Assembly (NCBI GenBank): GCA_028279065.1
Contig: JANQSY010000093.1
Span: 1-36,945, forward strand
Origin: Cytophagales bacterium
Lineage (GTDB): Bacteria > Bacteroidota > Bacteroidia > Cytophagales > CCMP332
Length of the DNA stretch: 36,945 nucleotides
Direction of reading: 5' to 3'
Every line of letters starts with the position of its first letter. Positions within the stretch are counted from its first letter, which is position 1. Below, piece after piece: positions 7,082 through 15,175 of the stretch. A model generated the notes under the pieces. The model was not told the origin of the DNA. It saw only the letters and a list, made by a program, of their open reading frames with translations, and did no database searches. The position numbers and the translations under genes are program-made.

Positions 7082-10000
7082 ATGAAATACACTCTTTTTC
7101 CGGCGATCTTTCTCTTATCCCTTTCCGGGTATTCCACAACTGATTTTAGACTTGGATTCCGTAATGCAGAGTTCCTCCCTACTGAGAATTTTTCAGATCC
7201 GACGGTTTTGTCCCATAGCCCCGATGAACTCATCGATGGAAAGTACTTCAGGATCGTTCAGTTCAATCAGATACCATCAGCTGAAATAAGAAAAGAAATT
7301 GAGGCCCTGGGTGTTGATTTCATTTTTTACCAACCTCGCAACGCATATTTCGTGGCTATTCCTGATGGGTTGAACTATACTCAGATAAGGGCTTATGACA
7401 TCCGAGCCATCTTACCTCTTCAAGGCAATTGGAAACTCAGCGAGCATCTGGTGGATCAACCAATCCCGGATCATGCCCTGAGAGCAAATGGAAAGTTTGA
7501 AGTAGTGGTTTCCTTTCCAGCTAATACTACCAAGGCGAGAGCAATATCTTATTTTACAGAGAAAGGGTATGAGATCTCAAATAGTGAAGAAGGGTTTGAA
7601 TCTGTCCATATGGTAGTAAATAGGGCTGAACTTCAGGATCTTTCCGACCTGCCTCTTACCTACTTCATTGATATGGTACCTGCCCCTGCTGAACCGGAAA
7701 ATGTTACTGCCCGCACTCTGCATCGTTCTAGCGCAATCAGCCCTGGAATTGGTGCAGGAAAGGAATATGATGGAACAGGGGTTGTTTTGCAAGTACAGGA
7801 CAATAGCTCTCTTACAGGAAATGGGGACCATATCGATTGGAGGGGAAGAAAGAATACCACCGCTTCCTCATCATTGACTTCGACTCATGGGGCCCATGTC
7901 ACGGGAACGGTAATGGGAGCAGGAAATCTCAATCCCCTTGCAGAAGGTATGGCAAAAGGTGCATTCGTCTACAAATATGGGCCTGCTCATGCAAGCTACC
8001 TTGCTGTACCGAATCTGGTGACCAACAATAATCTGGTCATGACCCAAAAATCATACAGCGATGGTTGCAATGGCGGCTACACTTCCAATGCAAGAGATAT
8101 GGATGTACTTGTGAACAATCATCCTGTATTGCTCCATGTTTTCTCTGCCGGGAATGCCGGAACCTCCAACTGTGGGTATGGTGCTGGCAGTGGATGGGGC
8201 AACGTCACAGGAGGGCATAAGATCGGAAAGAATACCATTGCTACGGCCAATGTCACTTCAACTGGTCAGATCTCAGGATCTTCTTCAAGGGGCCCCGCAT
8301 GGGATGGAAGGATAAAACCAGACCTTTCTGCAAAAGGAACAAATGTGTTTTCGACCTATCCCAATAACACCTATGCCTCCATATCAGGAACATCAATGGC
8401 TTCACCCGGAGTTGCAGGAACCGCTGCCCAACTCTATGAAGCCTACCGTGAAAACTATAATCAGGTGACACCACAGGGAGGCCTTATAAAGTCCGTTTTA
8501 ATGAATACGGCAAACGATCTTGGGAACCCAGGGCCGGATTTCATTTATGGTTGGGGGCATATCAATGGATATAGAGCTGTAGAGGTGATTGAGAACGGCC
8601 AATTCCTTATAGACACTATCGGCCAAGGAGATTCCCTGGTTTATTCCCTTACTGTCCCTTTCAGTGCAACTAAGGTTAGGGTTATGCTTTATTGGCCTGA
8701 TGTGGCCGGAGCCGTCATGGCGAACCCTTCCCTGGTCAACGACCTTGAATTCAGGGTTTATGATGCCTCAAACAATGAAACTAAGCCCTGGGTGCTTGAT
8801 CATACTCCCAATGCATCCAATCTCGCAGCACCAGCTCAACGAGGTGAGGATCATCTCAACAATATGGAGCAGGTTACAATTAATAACCCTAGCCCTGGGA
8901 CTTATTCTCTGGTAGTAAAAGGTCATTCAGTCCCAATGGGTCCTCAAGAGTTCTTCATTACGCATTTCTTTGAAACCAACGAAGTTAAACTGACCCACCC
9001 GATCGGGGGTGAATCCCTGGATCCGGGAGAGAACACCATCATCCATTGGGATGCCTATGGAAACACTGGCACTTTCGATATTGAGTACTCTGCAGATAGT
9101 GGGGCAAACTGGACTACCATAAATTCGAATGTCGCCGCGGGTACAAGATTGCTTTCTTGGAATGTTCCGGGGGCAGCAAGCCCCCATGCAATGGTAAGGG
9201 TTTCCAGGGGGTTTAGCACCAGTATAAGTGAAAAGCCCTTTTACATAATGGATAGACCAGGGAATGTGAATTTTCTTTCAGTATGTCCAGATTCCGCGGT
9301 TTTATCCTGGAATCACAGCCCAAATGCGGTTGGATATGTGATCCGCCAGTTAGGGGCGGAGTATATGGATTCAATCGGCTTTACCTCCAATAATTTTGCC
9401 TGGGTACAAGTCCCTTCAGGTGCAACTGACGAGTGGTTTTCGGTAAATGCAGTTGGACTTGGTAAGGTCCGGAGCCGCAGGACAATCGCAATCGAAAAGC
9501 CAACCAATACCTTCAACTGTCCTCCAATTCCCGTAGCGGATTTTACAGCCGTCACGGATAACATCTGTGTCGGCAAGACTGTGCTAGTAGAAGATAAGTC
9601 AACTAATGTTCCTTCGGCATGGCAATGGACAATCACACCCGGAACCCATACCTATGTGAACGGAACCTCATCTTCTTCCCAACACCCTGAAGTACAATTC
9701 ACTTCTCCGGGAAGTTATTCGGTAAGTCTAACCGCATCAAATGGCTTTGGAAATGATTCGAAAACCGAAAGCGATTATATCATCACAGCGATCGGGGATA
9801 CCACAAGGTTGGATGAGACCTTCCCTTTCTCCTCTTCTTTTCCTCCTGATCGTTGGGAGGTATATAATCCAGATAATGACTGGGGCTGGCAGAAATCCCC
9901 ATCATATATCGGAAGCCAGGGAAGTGTCGATTATGGATCTTCTATCAATCATTTCAATATCAGTGGGGCCGGAAAAGAAGACCGGATGCTCCCATACCTG

Positions 10001-10609
10001 ATGGATCTTACCGGCTTTCAACAACCACTGTTGTTGTTCGATATGGCCTATGCACAAATAAATGCTGTTTTGAACCCCACTCTTTATGTTGAGGTTTCAA
10101 CGGATTGTGGCAATACCTTCCAGGCAACCGGCTACCAAAAAACCGATGATGATCTTGCTACGGTTCCTTTTGGAACAGCAGGTGGATATTGGACACCTAC
10201 CAATGCAGCTCATTGGAGGACCGATACCATAGATATTACTCAATGGATAGGAAATGAGGTTCAGATCGACTTCAAAACCATTTCAGATATTGAGGGGAAT
10301 GCTCTTTATCTGGATAACATTAGGATCATCGAAGGCAGCGTTACAGGTCTGGAAAGTTCGGAACTAGCTTCCAAAGTCCTGGTCTATCCCAATCCTGCAA
10401 AGGATAGGATCAATTTGGAGTTCAATGGGCAGCAGATAGTCAGAATCGAAGTTTCAGATGTTTCAGGAAAAAAGCTGAAGACTTTTGGATCCTTGAAAGG
10501 GAAGGAAAAACTATCTGTTGATGTAACATCACTAGAAAGTGGGATCTATATGCTTCGACTGGTGGCTGTGGATGGTCAGACCGGCACCAAAAAGATCCAC
10601 ATTGAATAG
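7082..10609 (+). CDS. Secreted S8 (subtilisin-like) protease with PKD and T9SS sorting domain, copy 2
   Basis: Paralogue of the protease just upstream, with the same domain order and nearly the same length (1175 residues). It has a signal peptide, a propeptide-like region, then an S8 domain with Asp240, His269 and Ser438 (SGTSMASPGVAG). These are followed by a convertase-type beta-sandwich, Ig-like, Fn3-like, PKD and adhesin/MAM-like modules and a type A T9SS C-terminal domain (from ~1100, VYPNPAKDRI). The catalytic core is very similar to copy 1, while the N-terminal 200 residues and the C-terminal sorting domain differ more. The triad is complete, so both copies should be active. It has its own promoter and a strong terminator, so it is not obligately co-transcribed with copy 1. 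A tandem duplication is the simplest origin. Confidence 0.95.
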   Translation: MKYTLFPAIFLLSLSGYSTTDFRLGFRNAEFLPTENFSDPTVLSHSPDELIDGKYFRIVQFNQIPSAEIRKEIEALGVDFIFYQPRNAYFVAIPDGLNYTQIRAYDIRAILPLQGNWKLSEHLVDQPIPDHALRANGKFEVVVSFPANTTKARAISYFTEKGYEISNSEEGFESVHMVVNRAELQDLSDLPLTYFIDMVPAPAEPENVTARTLHRSSAISPGIGAGKEYDGTGVVLQVQDNSSLTGNGDHIDWRGRKNTTASSSLTSTHGAHVTGTVMGAGNLNPLAEGMAKGAFVYKYGPAHASYLAVPNLVTNNNLVMTQKSYSDGCNGGYTSNARDMDVLVNNHPVLLHVFSAGNAGTSNCGYGAGSGWGNVTGGHKIGKNTIATANVTSTGQISGSSSRGPAWDGRIKPDLSAKGTNVFSTYPNNTYASISGTSMASPGVAGTAAQLYEAYRENYNQVTPQGGLIKSVLMNTANDLGNPGPDFIYGWGHINGYRAVEVIENGQFLIDTIGQGDSLVYSLTVPFSATKVRVMLYWPDVAGAVMANPSLVNDLEFRVYDASNNETKPWVLDHTPNASNLAAPAQRGEDHLNNMEQVTINNPSPGTYSLVVKGHSVPMGPQEFFITHFFETNEVKLTHPIGGESLDPGENTIIHWDAYGNTGTFDIEYSADSGANWTTINSNVAAGTRLLSWNVPGAASPHAMVRVSRGFSTSISEKPFYIMDRPGNVNFLSVCPDSAVLSWNHSPNAVGYVIRQLGAEYMDSIGFTSNNFAWVQVPSGATDEWFSVNAVGLGKVRSRRTIAIEKPTNTFNCPPIPVADFTAVTDNICVGKTVLVEDKSTNVPSAWQWTITPGTHTYVNGTSSSSQHPEVQFTSPGSYSVSLTASNGFGNDSKTESDYIITAIGDTTRLDETFPFSSSFPPDRWEVYNPDNDWGWQKSPSYIGSQGSVDYGSSINHFNISGAGKEDRMLPYLMDLTGFQQPLLLFDMAYAQINAVLNPTLYVEVSTDCGNTFQATGYQKTDDDLATVPFGTAGGYWTPTNAAHWRTDTIDITQWIGNEVQIDFKTISDIEGNALYLDNIRIIEGSVTGLESSELASKVLVYPNPAKDRINLEFNGQQIVRIEVSDVSGKKLKTFGSLKGKEKLSVDVTSLESGIYMLRLVAVDGQTGTKKIHIE

Positions 10610-10630
10610 AGATACTAAATGAACAAAATA

Positions 10631-10660
10631 AAAGCCCGACAGATGTTGTCGGGCTTTTTT
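10631..10660. terminator. Bidirectional terminator between protease 2 and the convergent small gene
   Basis: Inverted repeat AGCCCGACA/TGTCGGGCT with a short loop, T-run on the plus side and an A-rich tract on the other, so it can stop transcription from both the plus-strand protease and the minus-strand gene ending at 10687. Confidence 0.92.
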
Positions 10661-10686
10661 GTTTTCTTCTGTTTTGATCTGACTCC

Positions 10687-11037
10687 TTATCTCTTTATGA
10701 ATCTTTGGCTTGCAACACCTGAGTTCTCCCCTTCTATAGAGATCACATATTCTCCGTCAACCAACTCTTCAAGATCATACCTTTTGGCAAATACACCATT
10801 TCCTTCTACGACTTCGCTGTGATAAGTCTTTCCCTCAAGATCTGCAATGGTGATCTCATAAGACTCTGAAGAATTTCTGTCGAAAGAAACGATCACCCGA
10901 TCATGAGTGGGGTTTGAAACGAAACCAACCTTCTGATCTTTTGACTGGTTTTCAGAAAGATTAATTCCGGCTACAGACGAACCAAATGTGAAAGCAGAAA
11001 CGATAATTGCGATTACTGTGATTTTTAAAGTTTTCAT
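10687..11037 (-). CDS. Small secreted protein, T9SS-CTD/DUF3244-like beta-sandwich only
   Basis: A 116-residue exported protein. A signal peptide (~1-24, ending SSVAG) is followed by a single beta-sandwich-like domain (~35-116). Its pattern (FVSNPTHDRVIVSF, then YEITIADLEGK, LEELVDGEYVISI) resembles a type A T9SS sorting domain or the related DUF3244 fold found in Bacteroidota. No cargo domain precedes it, so the sorting-like domain is essentially the whole mature protein. It is convergent with the second S8 protease, sharing a bidirectional terminator, and is preceded by a sigma-54-like promoter. It might be a small surface or periplasmic structural protein; the function is unknown. Confidence 0.75.
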   Translation of the reverse strand: MKTLKITVIAIIVSAFTFGSSVAGINLSENQSKDQKVGFVSNPTHDRVIVSFDRNSSESYEITIADLEGKTYHSEVVEGNGVFAKRYDLEELVDGEYVISIEGENSGVASQRFIKR

Positions 11038-11070
11038 TTTCGTAAAGTTTAATTTGACCTCGAATCTGAA

Positions 11071-11090
11071 TATGCCAGACTTGTGCCAAT
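11071..11090 (-). promoter_or_regulatory. Possible sigma-54 (RpoN) -24/-12 promoter
   Basis: Read on the minus strand, TTGGCACAAGTCTGGCAT has the invariant GG-N10-GC arrangement of sigma-54 promoters and matches TGGCACGNNNNTTGC with two mismatches. The -12 GC would place transcription start ~25 bases before the ATG at 11037. No enhancer site was identified. Confidence 0.4.
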
Positions 11091-11193
11091 AGATTTAAAT
11101 ATCTGAAAATGAATGCTTTATGAATTACAAAATCACAAAAAAGTGTTCAAAATCGAACGGCTGTTGTTCTCTTTTGGGTCGGAAAAGATCAAA

Positions 11194-12312
11194 TTATCCT
11201 TCTGTCATTAGGAGTTCTTCCAGCCTTTTTCTCAATTCTTCTCCCCTGAGCTTGTGTTCAATAATGACTCCGTTAGGATCAACCAATAGGGTATGGGGTA
11301 TGCCCTCAATGCCATAAAGCTTCCCAGCTGCATTATCCCAGCCCTGTAGATCGGAGACCTGCGGCCAGGTAAGTTGATCATCATGTATAGCTCCTATCCA
11401 CTTTTTCCTGTCCTTATCAAAGGACACACCAAGGATCTCGAACCCAGGGCCCTGGTCCTTCAGTTCGTTGTACATGGCCACCACATTCGGGTTTTCCCTT
11501 CGGCAAGGACCACACCAACTGGCCCAAAAATCTACAAGAAGGTATTTCCCCCTAAAGGAGTCACTTGAGATCGGATTGCCTGAAGTATCGCTTTGGGAAA
11601 AATCCAACATTGGCTGTCCCGGTTTGGTCTTATCAAGGATAGCGATCCTCTCGTTGAGAAGGATTACATAATCGCTTGATCCCAGGACTGGATCCAGGCT
11701 TTCAGTCAACGATCTTAGCTCCTCAAGGTCAACCTTGTACTTAAGGTCTCTGTAGATCAGATGTGCCGCAACCGTACTTGTTGGGTTTTCAAATACAAAA
11801 CTCTTTTCCCACTCTTTGAACTCCTCTTCTGTGTCTTCCCATTGCTGATCAATTGATGTCATAGCCAAAGAATCGCCTGCCTCTTCCGCCATGTTGTAGG
11901 CCCTATATAATTCATTATACTTCTTGCTCATACTTGCCTGGGCTATCAGGAACTTCTCATACAATTCATGGGCCGCAGAACCAGAGATATTAGCATCAGG
12001 GAGGCTGTCAATATTGCTCTTCACTTCAATACGACTGTTTTCAAGAAACACGCCCAGTCTTTCTCTTTCCATTCCCTCAACGATCAAATAGGACAATTTG
12101 GGGTGGCTTAAATTTCCTTTAAACACGATAGATCCATTCTCAAGGATACCGGAATCCAAAACCTCATACCTGAAATCCCGCAAAAACACCTCCTGTCCAT
12201 CAGATCCATTTAAGTTGAAACTCAGCTCATAACCTTCCAGGGTGGCTTTTTCTGAGCATGAGTAAAGTCCAAGGACAAGAAAGAAGAGGATGGAAACCCT
12301 GATCGAATTCAT
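11194..12312 (-). CDS. TlpA/ResA-type thiol-disulfide lipoprotein with DUF4369-like N-terminus
   Basis: Periplasmic thiol-disulfide oxidoreductase of the AhpC/TSA-thioredoxin family common in Bacteroidota. A lipoprotein signal peptide (lipobox LYSC) is followed by a DUF4369-like beta domain (~25-130), a helical linker (~130-215) and a thioredoxin domain (~225-372) with WCGPC at residues 266-270 and a cis-Pro loop (EGIPHT). Such proteins reduce cytochrome c apoproteins or other exported thiol proteins; the partner here is unknown. The ATG at 12312 is chosen rather than the TTG at 12330, because a perfect -7 promoter element occupies 12328-12335. It lies downstream of the permease gene on the same strand, but that promoter suggests independent expression. 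Confidence 0.88.
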   Translation of the reverse strand: MNSIRVSILFFLVLGLYSCSEKATLEGYELSFNLNGSDGQEVFLRDFRYEVLDSGILENGSIVFKGNLSHPKLSYLIVEGMERERLGVFLENSRIEVKSNIDSLPDANISGSAAHELYEKFLIAQASMSKKYNELYRAYNMAEEAGDSLAMTSIDQQWEDTEEEFKEWEKSFVFENPTSTVAAHLIYRDLKYKVDLEELRSLTESLDPVLGSSDYVILLNERIAILDKTKPGQPMLDFSQSDTSGNPISSDSFRGKYLLVDFWASWCGPCRRENPNVVAMYNELKDQGPGFEILGVSFDKDRKKWIGAIHDDQLTWPQVSDLQGWDNAAGKLYGIEGIPHTLLVDPNGVIIEHKLRGEELRKRLEELLMTEG

Positions 12313-12327
12313 TTTTGGTTTTTTCTT

Positions 12328-12335
12328 CAAAGGTA
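12328..12335 (-). promoter_or_regulatory. -7 promoter element of the TlpA-like gene
   Basis: On the minus strand TACCTTTG is an exact match to the Bacteroidota -7 consensus TANNTTTG, 15 bases before the ATG at 12312. No good TTG -33 element is visible, as the upstream sequence belongs to the end of the permease gene and its 3' flank. Confidence 0.5.
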
Positions 12336-12370
12336 TCCCAAGAATTCCTTTTCCGGGTCTGGAAAATGAC

Positions 12371-14752
12371 CTATTCGTCCTTCAAGACCTTTACGGGATC
12401 GGTATTGGAAGCCTTGATCGAATGAAATGAAACCGTTGCCAGAACAAGAACATAAGTGACTATGGCAGCAAGTACAAAAGAGATCAGTTTTAGGTCTGTA
12501 TGATAGACAAAGGTATTCTCAAGCCAATTGCGCATCATATATCCGGCCAGAGCAAATGCTATGACCAGGGCTATAGATACGAGGATGAAAAAATCCCTGT
12601 TGACAAGGGCGACTATCTGGAATGTACTTGCACCAACGACCTTTCTGATACCGATTTCCTTTGACCTTCTTTCAACAGAGAAGGATGCAAGGCCAAGAAG
12701 ACCAAGACAGGCAATTAGAACTGCAAGGACTGAAAAAACAAGAAAAACCCTGGACCGGGTCTGGTCCTTTTCATAGGCTTCAAAGAAATCCTGGTCCAAA
12801 AAGTAGTATTCGAAGGGCTTTCCTGAAAAGACCTTTTCCCATTGTTGCTGAAGGTGATCCACAACTTCATCAGCATTTGCAGGATCAAACCTTATTTGCA
12901 TCTCATCATTATTCTCACGATAAAAGAGGGTCAATCCTTCCATTTCCTCATATAAGCTCATTGTGTGGAAATTCCTAAATACCCCAACCACAGTGTATAC
13001 CTCCTTGTTTTCGTCCTGCATAGAACGGATCTTTTTCCCAAGGGCATTTTCCCATCCCATTCTTTCAATCATCAGTTGATTGACAAGTATGGCAGATGAA
13101 TCGGCACCTCTTTCCCTGTTAAAATTCCTTCCTTCAAGTATCTCAATCCCTAGAGCAGGGATGAATTTATCATCTACCGCAAATAGGTTCACTCCCTTTT
13201 CAACATAACCATCCTTGGATTCAACTTCCATCAAATTCTTTCCGTAGCCATGGCCTGGAGTAGAGGTTGAAGTGCCAACCTCTTCGACAAATGGACTTTC
13301 CATCCAATAGTCTCTTAGTACTGGAACCTTTTCCCTCATATCGTTATCTGTTAACTCAACTACCACGATCTGATCCTTATCAAATCCCAGGTTCTTGGTC
13401 CTCAAGAAATTCAATTGATCATACACTACCCAGGTGCTTATGACCATTCCTATGGATATGACGAATTGAAACACGACCAGGATCTTTCTTACCGATAGTC
13501 CTCCAACCCTTTGTGCCAGCTTACCTTTTAGGACCCAGGCAGGCTCAAAAGAGGAAAGGAAAAATGCTGGATAGCTTCCTGCAAACAAGCCTATTGCCAA
13601 AACCAATCCGGTATATCCGAGTACAATATTCCAAGAGAATAGATCCCCTAGTTCAAAGTTCTTTCCTGAAAGTTGATTGAAAGGGGTAAGCAGTGGAAAG
13701 GAAATGATCAACAAAGCAAGGACCAATGCGATCAGCGTGATCAAAATAGATTCGGCCATGAACTGCGATACCAGTGCAGATCGATAGGAGCCCAAAACCT
13801 TCCTGATACCAACCTCTTTGGACCGTTTCTCAGCCCTGGAAGTTGCCAGATTCATATAGTTGATCGAAGCCAGAACCAGGATAAAGATCCCGACTGTAAG
13901 AAAAATATAGATATAGCCCATGTCACCACCACCATGCTCTCCTTTGGTTTTGGAAAGAAGATAAATGTCCCAGACAGGTTGCATTTCATATTCCACAGTT
14001 ATGCCAAACTGCGCGAAAATCGGGTCCACAAATTCTTCTACAACATCGGGCAAATTGCCACTAAATTGCTTCCAGTCGGTGTTCTCTTTAAGAAGAATAT
14101 ATGTGTACAGATAGAATGATCCCCAGCCGCCGCTTTCGGAATCTGTAAGGGAGGATCTGGAAACCAGGGCATCAAATTCGAAATGGGTTTCTTCCGGAAC
14201 ATCACGGATAATTGCGGTGATCTTGTAGGTGTCACCATCCTCATCCTTTAATAAGAGCTCCTCTTTTCCAATATCATCAAAGTACTTTTTTGCCAGCGTC
14301 TCGGTCAAAACCAGGGAGTTTGGCTCGTTGAGACAGGTCAGGGGGTCTCCTACTATGAATTCATGGGTGAACATTTTGAAATATCCACTATCTGCCAGAT
14401 ATACATCCTCCTCAATGAACCTGATGTCCCCATTCTCCAACATCCATTGGCCTACATCCTGTATCCGAACGAACTCTTCTACTTCCGGATAATCCTTTTT
14501 CAATTGGCGTCCCAGAGGGAGCTGGGTTGAAGCCCAGGTGAAGGCATCATCCTTTTCTGCTATGTGGGATATGATTCTGAAGATCCGGTCTCCTTTCTTA
14601 TGGAACTTATCATAGCTAAGCTCATTTCCGACAAAAAGGAAGATCATCAATGAGGCGATGATCCCGGTTGTAAGACCGATTAGATTGAGAATGCTATAGG
14701 AAGCATCCTGCCTGATATTTCTCCAGGCGGTTTTAAATAAATTCCGAAACAT
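12371..14752 (-). CDS. MacB/FtsX-family ABC transporter permease
   Basis: Inner-membrane permease subunit of the MacB/LolE type (793 residues). It has an N-terminal membrane anchor (~20-42), a MacB periplasmic core domain (~45-245), a first FtsX domain (~280-400), a second periplasmic domain, and a second FtsX domain at the C-terminus (~670-785). The FtsX helices are each preceded by the typical SKEVGIRKVLG / SKEIGIRKVVG segment. Bacteroidota carry many such double-FtsX permeases, often involved in antimicrobial peptide or antibiotic export or in cell-envelope stress. No ABC ATPase gene lies next to it in this window, so the partner must be encoded elsewhere. A good SD-like GGAGGT precedes the ATG. 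Confidence 0.92.
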   Translation of the reverse strand: MFRNLFKTAWRNIRQDASYSILNLIGLTTGIIASLMIFLFVGNELSYDKFHKKGDRIFRIISHIAEKDDAFTWASTQLPLGRQLKKDYPEVEEFVRIQDVGQWMLENGDIRFIEEDVYLADSGYFKMFTHEFIVGDPLTCLNEPNSLVLTETLAKKYFDDIGKEELLLKDEDGDTYKITAIIRDVPEETHFEFDALVSRSSLTDSESGGWGSFYLYTYILLKENTDWKQFSGNLPDVVEEFVDPIFAQFGITVEYEMQPVWDIYLLSKTKGEHGGGDMGYIYIFLTVGIFILVLASINYMNLATSRAEKRSKEVGIRKVLGSYRSALVSQFMAESILITLIALVLALLIISFPLLTPFNQLSGKNFELGDLFSWNIVLGYTGLVLAIGLFAGSYPAFFLSSFEPAWVLKGKLAQRVGGLSVRKILVVFQFVISIGMVISTWVVYDQLNFLRTKNLGFDKDQIVVVELTDNDMREKVPVLRDYWMESPFVEEVGTSTSTPGHGYGKNLMEVESKDGYVEKGVNLFAVDDKFIPALGIEILEGRNFNRERGADSSAILVNQLMIERMGWENALGKKIRSMQDENKEVYTVVGVFRNFHTMSLYEEMEGLTLFYRENNDEMQIRFDPANADEVVDHLQQQWEKVFSGKPFEYYFLDQDFFEAYEKDQTRSRVFLVFSVLAVLIACLGLLGLASFSVERRSKEIGIRKVVGASTFQIVALVNRDFFILVSIALVIAFALAGYMMRNWLENTFVYHTDLKLISFVLAAIVTYVLVLATVSFHSIKASNTDPVKVLKDE

Positions 14753-14768
14753 TGACCTCCGTTTAAAA

Positions 14769-14799
14769 CAAAGGTTCTTAGACCCTTGCCCTAACGCAA
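14769..14799 (-). promoter_or_regulatory. Probable promoter of the MacB/FtsX permease
   Basis: On the minus strand, TTG (14797-14799) is followed by a 20-base spacer and AACCTTTG (14769-14776), matching TTG-N17-23-TANNTTTG with one mismatch. It lies 17-47 bases upstream of the ATG. Confidence 0.5.
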
Positions 14800-14827
14800 T
14801 ATAATTTATTTAAGTGGTAGCTCGAAC

Positions 14828-15175
14828 CTATTCTTTTCGGTGTTCGCCCTTCTTACAACATGCATCGAGCTTTTCATAGGCTTTTGGGTTTGCAGGAATG
14901 TCGTCTGCATCATAACCCGCCTTGCTGATCGCCTTACGGATCTTCTCGGGATTGGTTTTTGAGGGATTATACTTAACAGTAACTTCCCCATTCTCCTCGT
15001 TCAACTGAAAAGAATTGACGCCCTTGGTGAAGGTAAACTCCTTTTTGATATTGTCATAGCACATTCCGCATTGAGCAGATGTTTTGATCACGATCTCATT
15101 CTCCTCTCCAGCCAAAACAACCTGGTTTGCAAGCATTATTACTCCAAAAAGGAAAGTCCCAATTTTACTTTTCAT
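14828..15175 (-). CDS. Exported HMA-domain metal-binding protein
   Basis: A 115-residue periplasmic protein: signal peptide (~1-22) followed by a heavy-metal-associated domain (~26-95) with the metal-binding CGMC at Cys36/Cys39, embedded in TSAQCGMCYDNIKKE. A C-terminal Cys-Cys pair (106-107) and a Lys/Glu/His-rich tail follow. HMA domains carry Cu(I), Hg(II) or Zn(II); the CxxC form suits soft metals such as copper. Its ATG overlaps the stop of the TonB receptor gene (ATGA), so the two are translationally coupled. Position after the receptor suggests it accepts metal entering the periplasm. Metal identity is inferred, not shown. Confidence 0.88.
   Translation of the reverse strand: MKSKIGTFLFGVIMLANQVVLAGEENEIVIKTSAQCGMCYDNIKKEFTFTKGVNSFQLNEENGEVTVKYNPSKTNPEKIRKAISKAGYDADDIPANPKAYEKLDACCKKGEHRKE

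Noticed and set aside
9313-9636. 107-codon minus-strand frame inside protease copy 2.
   Set aside because: Antisense to a well-supported coding region; the equivalent frame is not kept in the paralogous protease.
12313-12330. TTG extension of the TlpA-like lipoprotein.
   Set aside because: It would start within an exact -7 promoter element and add a Lys-rich prefix before a complete signal peptide.
13673-14119. 148-codon plus-strand frame opposite the MacB/FtsX permease.
   Set aside because: Lies wholly within a strongly supported permease gene and has no family-like segments.
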